DNA of 64,000 bases, taken from Rhodopirellula sp. SM50. GTDB lineage: Bacteria > Planctomycetota > Planctomycetia > Pirellulales > Pirellulaceae. Under the pieces are notes generated by a model, which was given only the letters and a program-made list of their open reading frames with translations, was not told the origin of the DNA and searched no databases. Positions 1 through 9,016 of this stretch are shown in pieces (within the stretch, counting starts at the first letter, position 1; each line of letters begins with the position of its first letter). Location: positions 22,386 to 86,385 of the forward strand of contig NZ_NTFY01000075.1 in NCBI RefSeq assembly GCF_002289565.1, written 5' to 3'. The position numbers were made by a program, and so were the translations under genes.

Positions 1-926
1 AACGACTGATCGTCGAGCAAATCGGCGGGTGCAGCGTGGGAATCGCCGGAGTGATGGACCCCGACATGATCGACAGCGATGCCTGGACCGCCCGGGATCC
101 TGTCTCCGCGGTCATCGACGCGTTCGACCAGTCGGAAACGGACGTTCGAATCGTGCTGGCCTACATGGACCAACAGAAACTACAGTCGCTCGCCGCGGCG
201 CTGCCCGAAGTCCACGGGGTTTTGGGAGGACCGACCGGCCAATCGATGAGCCCGAAGCAGATCGGCGACGTGACGGTGATGTCGGCGACGAACAAGGGAA
301 AGTACGTCGGCAAGTTGGTCTTCAGGGGCTCAGTCGACTCGTCGAACTACCGCGCCACCGATGCCAACGTGATCGAAGTTTCCAGCGACTTGAAGGAAGA
401 CGATCGGCAACTCGATAACTTGAAGCTCTACTACGAACGCTTGTCGACGATCGACTTTTCAGCCGATCAAACCGGTTTGGTGTCCGGGCTGGCCAGTGGC
501 CGCGACGGATATGAAATCGCCGGCTCGCAGCGTTGCGCCGCTTGCCATGCCGCGGACGATTCATTGTGGCATCGGTCCCGTCACGCTCATGCCTGGGAAG
601 TCCTGGTCAGTAAGGGCGCGCAGTTCGACCCGTCGTGCCAACAGTGCCATACCACCGGGTATGGGCTCGAAGGCGGGTTCCGAAATGTTGCCGCGTCCGG
701 TCAGCAAGTGCATGTCGGGTGTGAAAACTGTCACGGTCCGTCACGCCGGCACGTCGACAACCCCAAGATCAAGACGCCATGGGTTGCAGCGAGACAGTGT
801 GTGCGCTGCCATGATCGCGAGAACAGCCCGCATTTCCAATACGATGTCTACTGGGCCAAGATTATCCATGGCGTCGATCCGATCCGGTCGGGTGACGACC
901 CCAATTCTTCCGAGGCCGAATTGTGA
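1..926 (+). CDS. Metallophosphatase-tetraheme cytochrome c fusion (5' partial)
   Basis: The reading frame is open to the left edge of the window, so the true start lies upstream; the GTG at 36 is internal. The first ~110 visible residues resemble the end of a calcineurin-like/5'-nucleotidase metallophosphatase domain (VLAYMDQQKLQSLAA, then VHGVLGGPTGQS and VMSATNKGKYVGKLVF). The C-terminal part carries four CxxCH haem-binding motifs (CAACH near base 534, then CQQCH, CENCH and CVRCH) in a cytochrome c554-like arrangement, ending with histidine-rich sequence (HFQYDVYWAKIIHG). It is probably periplasmic. The 3' end overlaps the next gene by four bases (GTGA), which implies translational coupling. 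The fusion type is known in Planctomycetes; the electron partner and substrate cannot be read from the sequence. Confidence 0.85.
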   Translation, partial: RLIVEQIGGCSVGIAGVMDPDMIDSDAWTARDPVSAVIDAFDQSETDVRIVLAYMDQQKLQSLAAALPEVHGVLGGPTGQSMSPKQIGDVTVMSATNKGKYVGKLVFRGSVDSSNYRATDANVIEVSSDLKEDDRQLDNLKLYYERLSTIDFSADQTGLVSGLASGRDGYEIAGSQRCAACHAADDSLWHRSRHAHAWEVLVSKGAQFDPSCQQCHTTGYGLEGGFRNVAASGQQVHVGCENCHGPSRRHVDNPKIKTPWVAARQCVRCHDRENSPHFQYDVYWAKIIHGVDPIRSGDDPNSSEAEL

Positions 927-3900
927 GCAAGCGAACGTTGCCCTTGTGGGTCGCCGTTGTTGGCTGCCTCGTCAGTTGTTATCCCGCCAATCCCGCGCGA
1001 TCGGATGATCCGCCCGGAAATTCCTCCGCCAAGACCGATCAAGAATCCGTCGATCTAATCGATGGATTTTTCGGTTCCGGCCAAAGCAAATCAAAAACGC
1101 CAGGCGAATCAACAACGCCAGAATCGAAATCGGAGTTGACGTCAGCCGATGAAGGCTCTGAAGGCGTTTCGACTGGATCGAGCGTTGAATCGGGGCCGGC
1201 GGAAAACGCGAAGCCGAAATCTAAAAAAAGACGTCGAGTGGGAGACCGCATCGAAGCGGTTCACGGGTTCGAATCGGGCCGGCAGCTGGCACTGCTGGAG
1301 CAGCGTCCGCTTCTGGTACTCTTTGGTGCCGAGTGGTGTCAGTGGTGTCGTTTGCTGGAGCAAGAGTTGGCGACCGAGGAAGCCGAGTCCATCCTGAAGG
1401 ATTGGGTGGTGGCGTTTGTCGATGTCGATTTGAACGAAGCCGTCGCGGAACGCTTCCAAGTCGGCGCGTTGCCCTCGCTTCGTATTCTTGACGGAGCGGG
1501 CGCGGTCATCGCATCGCAATCCGGCTACCAACCGTTGAACGAACTGGAAGCTTGGCTGGATGAACACCAGCAACAGGCGGACCCTGTTCTGCAGTCGGTG
1601 CTTTTTGCTTCCGACACACCCGACTCCGACGAGATCAAACAACTCGCGGAATTGTTGTCCTGGCGATCGGCTTCTGTGCGGACCGCGGCCGCGAAACGGA
1701 TGGCCGACCATCGGGGTGTGACCGCGGCGGCTGTGGTCGACAAACTGCGTGTCGGCAACCTTTCCGCTCAGTTAACGGCGCTGGAAATCCTAGCCACGTG
1801 GCATGCTCCGACGGCCGGGATCGATCCCTGGGTACCGGATTCGATCAACGCCGAAACCACCACCCCGTTGGTCGAGTGGCTCAGAGCGTTGCCCGCGGCG
1901 AATGATCCGGCGGGATCGGATTCGGACACGTCCCAGGCAGACCGGCAACAGGTCGGCGAGCTGCTGCGTGAACTGATCACCGCGCCCAGCTTGCGTCACG
2001 GCGAGCTGATCCAGCGTGCGGTCGCAGTCGGGCAGCCGGCGGCCACTGAATCCAAGCGAATCGAGTCGACCGTGGAATCGTTGACCGACCGCCAGCGACA
2101 ATTGCTGCGGCAAGTGCGTTACAGCGTCTTCGCCGGCCGGACGACGCGACTGGCAAACGCCGGGTTGATCGAATCGCTCGCCAAACTGGACGGCCCCACG
2201 CATTATGCAGCGGCGGAAAAACTGCTCGCCGGCGTGAGTTCGCAAGATGAGCCGCTGATCGATGAACTGTCCACCGATCGCGATCCCTTGGTCCGAGAAT
2301 TGACTGTTGCTGCCCTGCACCGAATCGGGGCACTGACCAGCGGTGAACGGATTCGAAAGTTGTTGTCTGATGAGAGTCCCAGTGTTCGTACCGCCGTGCT
2401 GAAACAACTCTCCGAAGATCCTGACGATGAAATCACCAAACGCCTCGTCGAATACCTGCGAACCGAATCGGACGAGGATCTGCTGCTCTATGCGACCAAG
2501 ATTCTCGGCAAGTTGTCGACCAACGTGGAAGCGAGTGATGCGTTGGCGGATTTGATCGACGACGAACGTTGGCGAGTCCGAGCCGCCGCATTGGATGCGG
2601 TCAGCGAGTTCGTCAGCAAAAATCGTTACTCGTTCAGTTTCGAGGGCAGCGGTTCGGTCGTCAGCGAACCGATCGCGGATGCCGTCATGAAGCACACCAG
2701 TGATCCCGACCCGTTCGTCGCCAAGAAGGCTCAGTTCTTGGTACCGAAGGTGGTCAGCAAACGCACTGCAGGGGCCGTCGCGCAGTTCCTGCTCTCGGAC
2801 ATGGATCGCAGTCGCCAGATCATTGCGTCGGTGGAAGAACACGAACGCGGGGAATTGATGGTTCCCCTGATTGATTTGAGTAAAAAATGGCTCGACGGCG
2901 ACGACCCAAAGAATCATGCCAACGCGGCGCTACTGATGGCGGAGATTTCGCCGACCTCGCTCCGCTATCGCTTGGACGATCTCTTGCAATCGGAGAACCG
3001 CGATGTCCGGGTGGCGGCGATGCGGGCCTTCATTCCCTGTGTGGAAGAGTTCCGGGAAAAAAGCGTTGCAGACGAGTTGGAGCGGTGGCGGCTCGCGTTC
3101 TCGACGACCGAAGGGCGGGCGATCGCAGCGATCCAATTGATGCGACCCATCCCCGAGCGTTTCAGTAAAACGAGCGAGGCAACCACCGCTTTAGACAACG
3201 AAACGGTTGCGGAAAAGCTGAAAGCGTCCGGACAAGACACGACGTCGGACCAAGAATCAACGTCGGACCAAGAATCAACTCCGGAAACGGATCAACTCGA
3301 CCAGATCGGCGGATTCTTTGGAGCAAGCGGATCGAACCAGGATGCAGAGCCGGAATCCGACATGGAAACGTCAGCGGAGGATTCGTCCCCGCTGGATTTG
3401 GCGGCGTCGCTGTTTGGCAACGCACCGGCGAATCCTGCCGGGCAATCCGAAGCAAACGACGGCGAAGACTCCGAGGGGCTGTCACACGTGGACCCCAGTC
3501 GACTCGGAAGTGCAGCTTACTGGTTGACTCGGTGGCAGCAGCACGACGAGAGTCTTGCGCGGCCTACCTGGATCCGTAACTGCGAACCGATCCTGCGTCA
3601 GATTGCCGACGCCGGCGCGACCGAGGAAGGCGGCGGGCAAGGCACGGAGCAAGGCAGCGAAACCGAACGTCGCTGGGCCTACGCGGCGTTGGCGACGTGT
3701 GGGGATGTCGGCCGCGCCGACGCGATCCTGCAAGCGGCGCAGCAGGCCTCCGACACCGATCCGGGGATTGATTTGGTCGTCGCCTGGTTGCCGCCGGAAG
3801 CTCGCTTGAAATGGCTGCGTGATCATCTGGACGACCTGACGTCGCAAGAGCGGGAATCTTCGTTGGCAGCGAACTGGGACGCCGCCACGTTGATCGAGTC

Positions 3901-4828
3901 GACAGACATCGCAAACGCGTTGAATGAATTTCTTGGTCGGCCCGAGGACCTGTCGAACGAAGCGTTGACCCGATCGGTCCACTTGCTGCAACGTGCCCTC
4001 ACCGGCGGGCTAGGCGATCATGATTCGACGTTCGTCGACGAAGACGCCTTGGCGACGGATGATTCCGGCCTGTTAGCCAAACCTATCGTCAGTGGCATTC
4101 ACCCCCGCCAAGCCGAGGTCACGCAATGGCTGATCGACCGATACACGTCGGCACAATCGCCTCGGCATCGCGCCGTGCTTTTGGCGGTACTCGCCAGAGT
4201 CAGTCGCCGTCATGCGACCGCCGAGGCGCTCGCTTTGGTCGAACAGTCTCCCGAAGACGCGGTTCTGCGCCGCACCGCAACCGCGTTGGCGTTGGGTGAC
4301 CTGTCGTCGCTCTCTGTCGATCGTGCCGTCGTCTTATTGGAACATTCGAACCAAGCGATGGTCGACGCGGCGTTAGAGCGACTGAGTTCCAACAACTCGT
4401 TTGAAGGGATATTGGAAGAGCACATCGGCGTTCCCGTGGTCTATCGCAGCGCGGGGTTGTACCCGCTGCAGATGACGAAACAGTCGCTGTCGGAAGACAC
4501 CTTGAACCGACTGAGCGAGAGTGAGAACAAGACCTCGGCCGCGATCGCCGACACGCTGCTCGTTTCACTGGGAAAAGAAATACCGCTCGATCCGCTACTC
4601 GATCGACTCGGCGGAGTCGAACGTCCGCTGACGTTACTGACGATCGCGTTGGCAAAAGCGGAACGGACGGACGATGACGCGATCGAGATCTATCGTCGCT
4701 GCGCGGAAGTGGTCGAGTGGCAGGACGAGGAGGCTGTTCGGTCCGCGCTCGAGCCACTCCGCGACGACCGCGTCAAAAAAATCATCAAGACCCATCTTCA
4801 AGAATACGATGGCATGTTTTCCTTTTAA
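923..4828 (+). CDS. Thioredoxin-like and HEAT-repeat lipoprotein
   Basis: The product has 1301 residues and starts at the GTG overlapping the cytochrome stop codon. A hydrophobic N-terminus ends in LVSC (Cys19), a plausible lipobox, so it is predicted to be an exported lipoprotein. An acidic/serine-rich linker follows, then a thioredoxin fold with the redox motif CQWC (residues 139-142) in GAEWCQWCRLLEQEL. The remainder is mostly alpha-helical HEAT-like repeats (for example DPLVRELTVAALHRIG and DERWRVRAAALDAVSEF), interrupted near residues 770-830 by a second low-complexity linker. A short motif, VDLIDGFFGSG, recurs as LDQIGGFFGAS and LDLAASLFGNA in the linkers. Coupling to a multihaem cytochrome suggests a role in handling its cysteines or haem attachment; that is inference. 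Confidence 0.85.
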   Translation: MSKRTLPLWVAVVGCLVSCYPANPARSDDPPGNSSAKTDQESVDLIDGFFGSGQSKSKTPGESTTPESKSELTSADEGSEGVSTGSSVESGPAENAKPKSKKRRRVGDRIEAVHGFESGRQLALLEQRPLLVLFGAEWCQWCRLLEQELATEEAESILKDWVVAFVDVDLNEAVAERFQVGALPSLRILDGAGAVIASQSGYQPLNELEAWLDEHQQQADPVLQSVLFASDTPDSDEIKQLAELLSWRSASVRTAAAKRMADHRGVTAAAVVDKLRVGNLSAQLTALEILATWHAPTAGIDPWVPDSINAETTTPLVEWLRALPAANDPAGSDSDTSQADRQQVGELLRELITAPSLRHGELIQRAVAVGQPAATESKRIESTVESLTDRQRQLLRQVRYSVFAGRTTRLANAGLIESLAKLDGPTHYAAAEKLLAGVSSQDEPLIDELSTDRDPLVRELTVAALHRIGALTSGERIRKLLSDESPSVRTAVLKQLSEDPDDEITKRLVEYLRTESDEDLLLYATKILGKLSTNVEASDALADLIDDERWRVRAAALDAVSEFVSKNRYSFSFEGSGSVVSEPIADAVMKHTSDPDPFVAKKAQFLVPKVVSKRTAGAVAQFLLSDMDRSRQIIASVEEHERGELMVPLIDLSKKWLDGDDPKNHANAALLMAEISPTSLRYRLDDLLQSENRDVRVAAMRAFIPCVEEFREKSVADELERWRLAFSTTEGRAIAAIQLMRPIPERFSKTSEATTALDNETVAEKLKASGQDTTSDQESTSDQESTPETDQLDQIGGFFGASGSNQDAEPESDMETSAEDSSPLDLAASLFGNAPANPAGQSEANDGEDSEGLSHVDPSRLGSAAYWLTRWQQHDESLARPTWIRNCEPILRQIADAGATEEGGGQGTEQGSETERRWAYAALATCGDVGRADAILQAAQQASDTDPGIDLVVAWLPPEARLKWLRDHLDDLTSQERESSLAANWDAATLIESTDIANALNEFLGRPEDLSNEALTRSVHLLQRALTGGLGDHDSTFVDEDALATDDSGLLAKPIVSGIHPRQAEVTQWLIDRYTSAQSPRHRAVLLAVLARVSRRHATAEALALVEQSPEDAVLRRTATALALGDLSSLSVDRAVVLLEHSNQAMVDAALERLSSNNSFEGILEEHIGVPVVYRSAGLYPLQMTKQSLSEDTLNRLSESENKTSAAIADTLLVSLGKEIPLDPLLDRLGGVERPLTLLTIALAKAERTDDDAIEIYRRCAEVVEWQDEEAVRSALEPLRDDRVKKIIKTHLQEYDGMFSF
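3242..3277 (+). repeat. 18-bp tandem duplication in a coding linker
   Basis: Two perfect copies of an 18-base unit (ACGTCGGACCAAGAATCA) stand head to tail within the second low-complexity linker of the thioredoxin-HEAT gene. The unit is a multiple of three, so the frame is kept and the peptide TSDQES is simply doubled. Confidence 0.9.
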
Positions 4829-4863
4829 CCCGTCCTCACACTATCGCACTTTGGGAGTAGATC

Positions 4864-5844
4864 ATGAAATGGGACGCGACGCGAATGGCACCGAACCGGC
4901 CTTTACGAACCACACACCTGGCCTGGATTGTCTTGGCAATCGGCTTGCTGACTCCGGCAATGACCGTTGCCCAATCTTCGTCCATGCCCGAAGGCATCGT
5001 CGCGCGTGGGACGGCCGTCGTCGCGGTCGAGCCGTCCGCGCTCCGGTTGAGGATGTCGATTCAAGCGCAGGGAAAAGACGCCAAATCGGCCGTGCGTTCG
5101 TTGGCGGCGCACAAGGAACGTGTTCGCAAAGAATTGGGCGAGATGAACGCGGATACCGATTCGATTCAATTCACCTCGACGCAACTCTCCTCCGGTGGGA
5201 GCGACAACTCCGAGCAACGTCAGTACATGCAGATGATGCAAATGATGCAGCGGCAAATGGGACAAGCCGCTCCCGACATGGATTCTGTTCCGACCGTTTA
5301 CACCGCAACCACGTCACTGAAAGTCGATTGGCCGCTGCCGACCAAAGATGCCGACGCACTCTCACTGCTGCCGCAAGGGCTGAGAGACCAAATCAGCCAG
5401 CGCGATTTCAAAGGAGAGAAGAATAAGCCGGAAATCGATGAGGAGTCGCTTGAAAAGATGAAAGAAATGCAGGCGATGATGGACGAGAACTATGGCTACT
5501 CGATCGACGGCAGCAATAGTGGCGAACCCAACATTTTGTTTGTCGGCAAAATCAGTGACGAGCAACGGCGCGAGGCGATGAAGTCGGCGATCGAGAAGGC
5601 AAAGAAGTCGGCCGCCCTGTCCGCCGAAGCACTCGACGTCAAATTGGGAAAATTAAAAACGCTGTGGCCCACGGAAAATGGGAGCTCGTCCGGTGCCTCC
5701 TCGTATTCGGCGTACATGGCGTCCGAAATGTACTGGTCGGACGATGGAGAAGACGATGGGGAGGCAGGAGAGGATGTCACCGCAAACGCGATCGACGGCC
5801 TCCGATTCCAAGTCAGCGTCTTCGCGGTCTACGACTTCGAATGA
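4864..5844 (+). CDS. Secreted SIMPL-domain (DUF541-like) protein
   Basis: The product has 326 residues. The ATG at 4864 is preceded by GGGAG about six bases upstream. A long signal peptide (LAWIVLAIGLLTPAMTVAQ) is followed by IVARGTAVVAVEPSALRLRMSI, the typical opening of SIMPL/DUF541 domains, and later by EAMKSAIEKAKKSAALSAEALDVKLGKL, the family's conserved helix with alternating Ala/Lys. A Met/Gln-rich stretch (MQMMQMMQRQMGQ, about residue 122) lies in the middle and is unusual. Family members are periplasmic or envelope proteins of poorly defined function. It follows the HEAT lipoprotein by 35 bases on the same strand and may share its transcript. Confidence 0.75.
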   Translation: MKWDATRMAPNRPLRTTHLAWIVLAIGLLTPAMTVAQSSSMPEGIVARGTAVVAVEPSALRLRMSIQAQGKDAKSAVRSLAAHKERVRKELGEMNADTDSIQFTSTQLSSGGSDNSEQRQYMQMMQMMQRQMGQAAPDMDSVPTVYTATTSLKVDWPLPTKDADALSLLPQGLRDQISQRDFKGEKNKPEIDEESLEKMKEMQAMMDENYGYSIDGSNSGEPNILFVGKISDEQRREAMKSAIEKAKKSAALSAEALDVKLGKLKTLWPTENGSSSGASSYSAYMASEMYWSDDGEDDGEAGEDVTANAIDGLRFQVSVFAVYDFE

Positions 5845-6462
5845 ACGCTCAAGCGTGTGAGGGTAATTCGCGGGTGAATGATCGACCGGTCGAGTCACCC
5901 GGTGCGCCCTTGGTTTTTAGCCTGATCCGCAGAATCTGTGGGTGCACGGCAGTTTTTAACTAGCTGAGAACCAGCGTTTCACGATGTTTTTGGCGACAAC
6001 ACCAATGTTGAAAGTGGCGATCACTACGTTCCAGCGCAACCAGGACCATCGGCTGCCTATGATCCCGAAGCGCCGATTCCGACTCAGGTCGAGCAGTCAC
6101 TGGCCAGTTCGCTCAGACATCTCGGCACGGACCGCCGCAATCGTCTTGAAGACGTCCCGAACCGCCCATGCAATTTCCGCCGGATCGAGTTTACCCCGCC
6201 CCCGACACCCGGGGGCGATGCTTCGATGTAGATGACCGACGCGCCGCAGGGGACTTCATTCGGCGCCGCGGTCGATGCAACCGACGTGCGCTAGCGGCTG
6301 AATGGTCAATTCCACTAGGGGCAAGTTCCTCGCCCTTCGTGTCTGGCTTGATCTCGGCGATGCGAGTCCCTCTGTCGAGCTTTGGCGACGGCAGTGGGCA
6401 GGTTGAACGCAATTATAACGAAGCCGTTTGCCTGACTACGGGCGGCTTCAAGAGGCGTTCGG
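5845..6462. other. Intergenic region with coding debris
   Basis: This gap separates the plus-strand SIMPL gene from the converging minus-strand LEPR gene. It contains one coherent start-less reading frame (5968-6231, listed separately). At 6267-6283 the string GGTCGATGCAACCGACG matches the core of the dispersed repeat family seen at 62.0 kb, but too little is conserved to call a copy. No other feature is visible. Confidence 0.5.
5968..6231 (+). pseudogene. Start-less coding remnant
   Basis: Directly after an in-frame TGA (5965-5967) there are 87 codons without ATG, reading as a plausible C-terminal protein segment (for example AAYDPEAPIPTQVEQSLASS and FRRIEFTPPPTPGGDASM) and ending in TAG. 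Composition resembles real Planctomycete coding sequence more than a chance frame. I do not recognise the family. It is most simply the 3' remnant of a lost gene; it may also be a chance ORF. Confidence 0.3.
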
Positions 6463-7272
6463 CTAGTGATACTCTTCGAAGTCGACCAGGCTGATGTTGT
6501 CGGAAAGGAAATGACTATCGCCAAAAACTTTGTCGACGCCCTTTTCACCAAAAACATTCAGTTCTTCCACTTCCAATGAATTGCCTGGGTCACCGATCAA
6601 CTGGTCATCGCCACTGCCTAGCCAAACCGCAAAAGACTTATCATTGGTCACCGCGAGTGAACCTTGGAATCGGACGGTATCGTTTCCGCGTCCTGTATCT
6701 ATGCGAATGTGGCGAAGTGCGATCAACGATGACCCTGCCGCATCAGCCTGAAAGAGCACCTCGTCATCACCGTTGCCAGTATCAATATCCAGAGCTTGGA
6801 GCAATGCGGAATCAGCAAGCTCAAAGACAACACGGTCATCGCCGACTCCGGTCTCGATTCTCAAGGTGCCCAACGCACCTGCAGCACCAATCGTTACCTC
6901 ATCGTCGCCGTTGCCCGTGTGGATTTCTGTCCCGTGACTTGCGGATTGATTATTCGACAGCTCGTAAATCAACACGTCGTCACCATTGCCCAGCTCCACC
7001 AGCGAATGAACGATGTAGCCGGATTCTGACTGAATAGTGACGACGGGCAGACCGTTGACTGTAGTGCCATTTAGACCTTCGATCGTTGCGCCGCCGGTGC
7101 CGTCTTCGACCACCCGAATCTCGTTTGCTTGCTGATCTCCTTCGACCACCAGGTTGTCCAAGAACGGAAACCGGCCAGCTGCGAAAAATGCGGACACATC
7201 TCCGGCCATCAGTCGGCGTGGTTCGAGTCGTTGTACCGACAGCTTGGTGCGTGTTGAAATGTTGTACGACAT
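6463..7272 (-). CDS. LEPR-motif exported protein with GxGDD repeats
   Basis: The preferred start is the ATG at 7272, with TAGGAG eight bases upstream; a longer frame reaches 7344. The N-terminus reads MSYNISTRTKLSVQRLEPRR followed by LMAGD. This is the Planctomycete LEPR-type N-terminal motif of large exported or surface proteins. The body holds at least six calcium-binding-like repeats spaced about 25-30 residues apart (LGNGDDVLIYE, TGNGDDEVTIG, TGVGDDRVVF, TGNGDDEVLF, TGRGNDTVRF, LGSGDDQLIG), resembling RTX/haemolysin-type GGxGxD repeats or a beta-helix. It is 269 residues long, short for its class. It follows the HAF gene of signalling module 1 on the same strand. Confidence 0.8.
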   Translation of the reverse strand: MSYNISTRTKLSVQRLEPRRLMAGDVSAFFAAGRFPFLDNLVVEGDQQANEIRVVEDGTGGATIEGLNGTTVNGLPVVTIQSESGYIVHSLVELGNGDDVLIYELSNNQSASHGTEIHTGNGDDEVTIGAAGALGTLRIETGVGDDRVVFELADSALLQALDIDTGNGDDEVLFQADAAGSSLIALRHIRIDTGRGNDTVRFQGSLAVTNDKSFAVWLGSGDDQLIGDPGNSLEVEELNVFGEKGVDKVFGDSHFLSDNISLVDFEEYH

Positions 7273-7411
7273 GGTAAAACTCCTAAGAAGTGAAAGGGCA
7301 AATACAGTGATTGTGGGTTCTTTGAAACGATGCCGCGGTGGCACTCAAGGCGGGGAACGCGATCGACTGAGTAACACAGATGCACACTCCACCAATCGGA
7401 TTTTCTGATTT

Positions 7412-8560
7412 TCAGTTGGGAATCATGATGAAGCCTCGATTGGCGACGTCGTGTTGTCCTTGTCCTCCGATCACTCCGGAGTTGTTGATCGTGTCGGCCC
7501 TTTCAAGACGACTCCATCCGCTGTCGGAAGCGATCTGGTTTGTCAGATCAACGCGCTCGCCGCCTATCCATAGATAGGCGTACCATCGAGGTGCCTGTCG
7601 GCTCTTGCGTACATCGAGATCCCCAACGACTTGGCCGACGTCATTGACATCGAGTGCGTAACCGTCCTGGGTGTTCCTGGGTGTGGAGAGCGTTTGCAGA
7701 GGTTGTCCTGAAACGGCCAAAAAGGGACGCTCGTTCCGCCTGCCGCACACATCGCCTAGTGAATTGATCCCAGTCCCCTCCGACGTCGGGGAAGCGAGAC
7801 TCAACGGAGCGCCAATGGTCAATTCGTCGAACTGGTTGACGCTAATGGTCCAAGTGACAGCCTCACGTTGGCCCCAGGATTTGCCAGTGACCAGTGCAAC
7901 TCCTGAGATCGACTCCGAAAGGCAGCCTGATCCAGCGAATGAGTTCGCGTGGCCGGGAAGTGGCGGCAGCGCCACCGGCCCCTGAACCGAAGTCACTCCA
8001 TCGCCGTCAATGGTCACTCGCCACACCGCTGCCGTCGTGATCGTGCCCAGGACCTGTCCGTTGGAATCGCGAAACACTTCTTCCGATGCACCAATGACCA
8101 ATCCGTCGTTGTTGAGGTCAAGTGCCCATGCACGCACGTCGGACAATGAATCTGTGGGCGGGAGCGGGAGAAGCAGATCCGGAATTGCCTGAGCGTTCTG
8201 CCAGAACGACCCCATGGTTCCGACGGATCCAGCGATCTGATTGAAGTCGTTAATGCTCTCAGCGCTGCCCGCGAGCGTCGTATAGACACCGGTTGTGTAA
8301 TCGAAATGAATTCCTTGAACGATGCCGCTGGAATCCTCGGCCCAGCCAACGGCTTGCGTCATCTCGTTCAGGTCCGCAACTCCGCTGGCGACCGAGTTCA
8401 TTGCTGGGGGCGTAAATGGAATGATGGAATACGACGCTGTGTCGCCGCCTCCATTTCCGCCTCCAGGCTTATCGGGTTTCTTCGCTGAGACGACTGAAGA
8501 ACAGAGAAGGCATGCTGTGACGAATGTCGTTGCGATCGTTGTGTGTGCTGAGATTCTCAT
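7412..8560 (-). CDS. Secreted HAF-repeat-like protein (module 1)
   Basis: The product has 382 residues, and its ATG has an excellent ribosome site (AGGAGAAG). A signal peptide (ATTFVTACLLCSSVVSA) is followed by a Gly-rich linker, KKPDKPGGGNGGGD. The body contains repeated motifs of the type xxNxxGQVVG: VADLNEMTQAVGWAED, SINDFNQIAGSVG, ALDLNNDGLVIGAS, GINSLGDVCGRR, ALDVNDVGQVVGDLD and TINNSGVIGGQ. This pattern matches the extracellular HAF repeat family and probably forms a beta-propeller-like fold. A protein of the same design occurs in module 2 (17298-18647), so it is likely to be functionally tied to the kinase/sigma pair rather than a random neighbour. Its role as sensor, ligand or output is unknown. 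Confidence 0.75.
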   Translation of the reverse strand: MRISAHTTIATTFVTACLLCSSVVSAKKPDKPGGGNGGGDTASYSIIPFTPPAMNSVASGVADLNEMTQAVGWAEDSSGIVQGIHFDYTTGVYTTLAGSAESINDFNQIAGSVGTMGSFWQNAQAIPDLLLPLPPTDSLSDVRAWALDLNNDGLVIGASEEVFRDSNGQVLGTITTAAVWRVTIDGDGVTSVQGPVALPPLPGHANSFAGSGCLSESISGVALVTGKSWGQREAVTWTISVNQFDELTIGAPLSLASPTSEGTGINSLGDVCGRRNERPFLAVSGQPLQTLSTPRNTQDGYALDVNDVGQVVGDLDVRKSRQAPRWYAYLWIGGERVDLTNQIASDSGWSRLERADTINNSGVIGGQGQHDVANRGFIMIPN

Positions 8561-9016
8561 GAGAACTTCTCCTGTCTCGTTTGCGTGTTAAGCCAGGACT
8601 TGTCCTGGCGGGAGTCATACAATTGCCAGGACGAGTCCTGGCCTACCTTGTCGTCTCTCTCGGCACAGAGCGGATTACCGCTGTGAATTCCCAGATGTGA
8701 TGGGAATCGGCGATTTCTCGCATTCACTCCCGTAGCCGGACTCGCCAGAGTTCGGTCGTCCCGGAAAGACAACACCGCCGCTTCTCGGCATCGCCCCCTC
8801 GATCCGGTTGCGGGTCACTTGAACCGCCTGCTCCTACCAATCAATGCGCCGTGACGCAGCGGAGCTGTCGAAGATTGTCGAAAAGATTCTGAAAAGTCGC
8901 GGGGGCACCAGACGTCAGGCAAGTGCCATCAAACCCGAAGTCTGGCGACTCCAGCTACGAAGTACCAGACTCGCCGGACATTGCGGCTTGGTGACGGTGG
9001 ATCCAGTTCCTGGGAA
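8561..9016. other. Intergenic region between HAF gene and kinase gene
   Basis: Apart from the palindromic element at 8592-8646 I see no gene here. The element lies just upstream of the HAF gene, which may therefore have its own promoter rather than depend on the kinase transcript. Confidence 0.5.
8592..8646. repeat. REP-like palindrome pair, family i, copy 1
   Basis: Two self-complementary arms (GCCAGGACTTGTCCTGGC at 8592-8609 and GCCAGGACGAGTCCTGGC at 8625-8642, followed by CTAC) form an inverted pair with a 15-base spacer. The same element occurs at 15445-15500, so the two copies bracket the large kinase gene. The architecture is that of BIME/REPIN elements. Confidence 0.85.

Noticed and set aside
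1790..2917. 375-codon minus-strand frame opposite the HEAT gene
   Set aside because: It is antisense to a coherent lipoprotein with signal peptide and CxxC motif; its own translation has no signal or domain.
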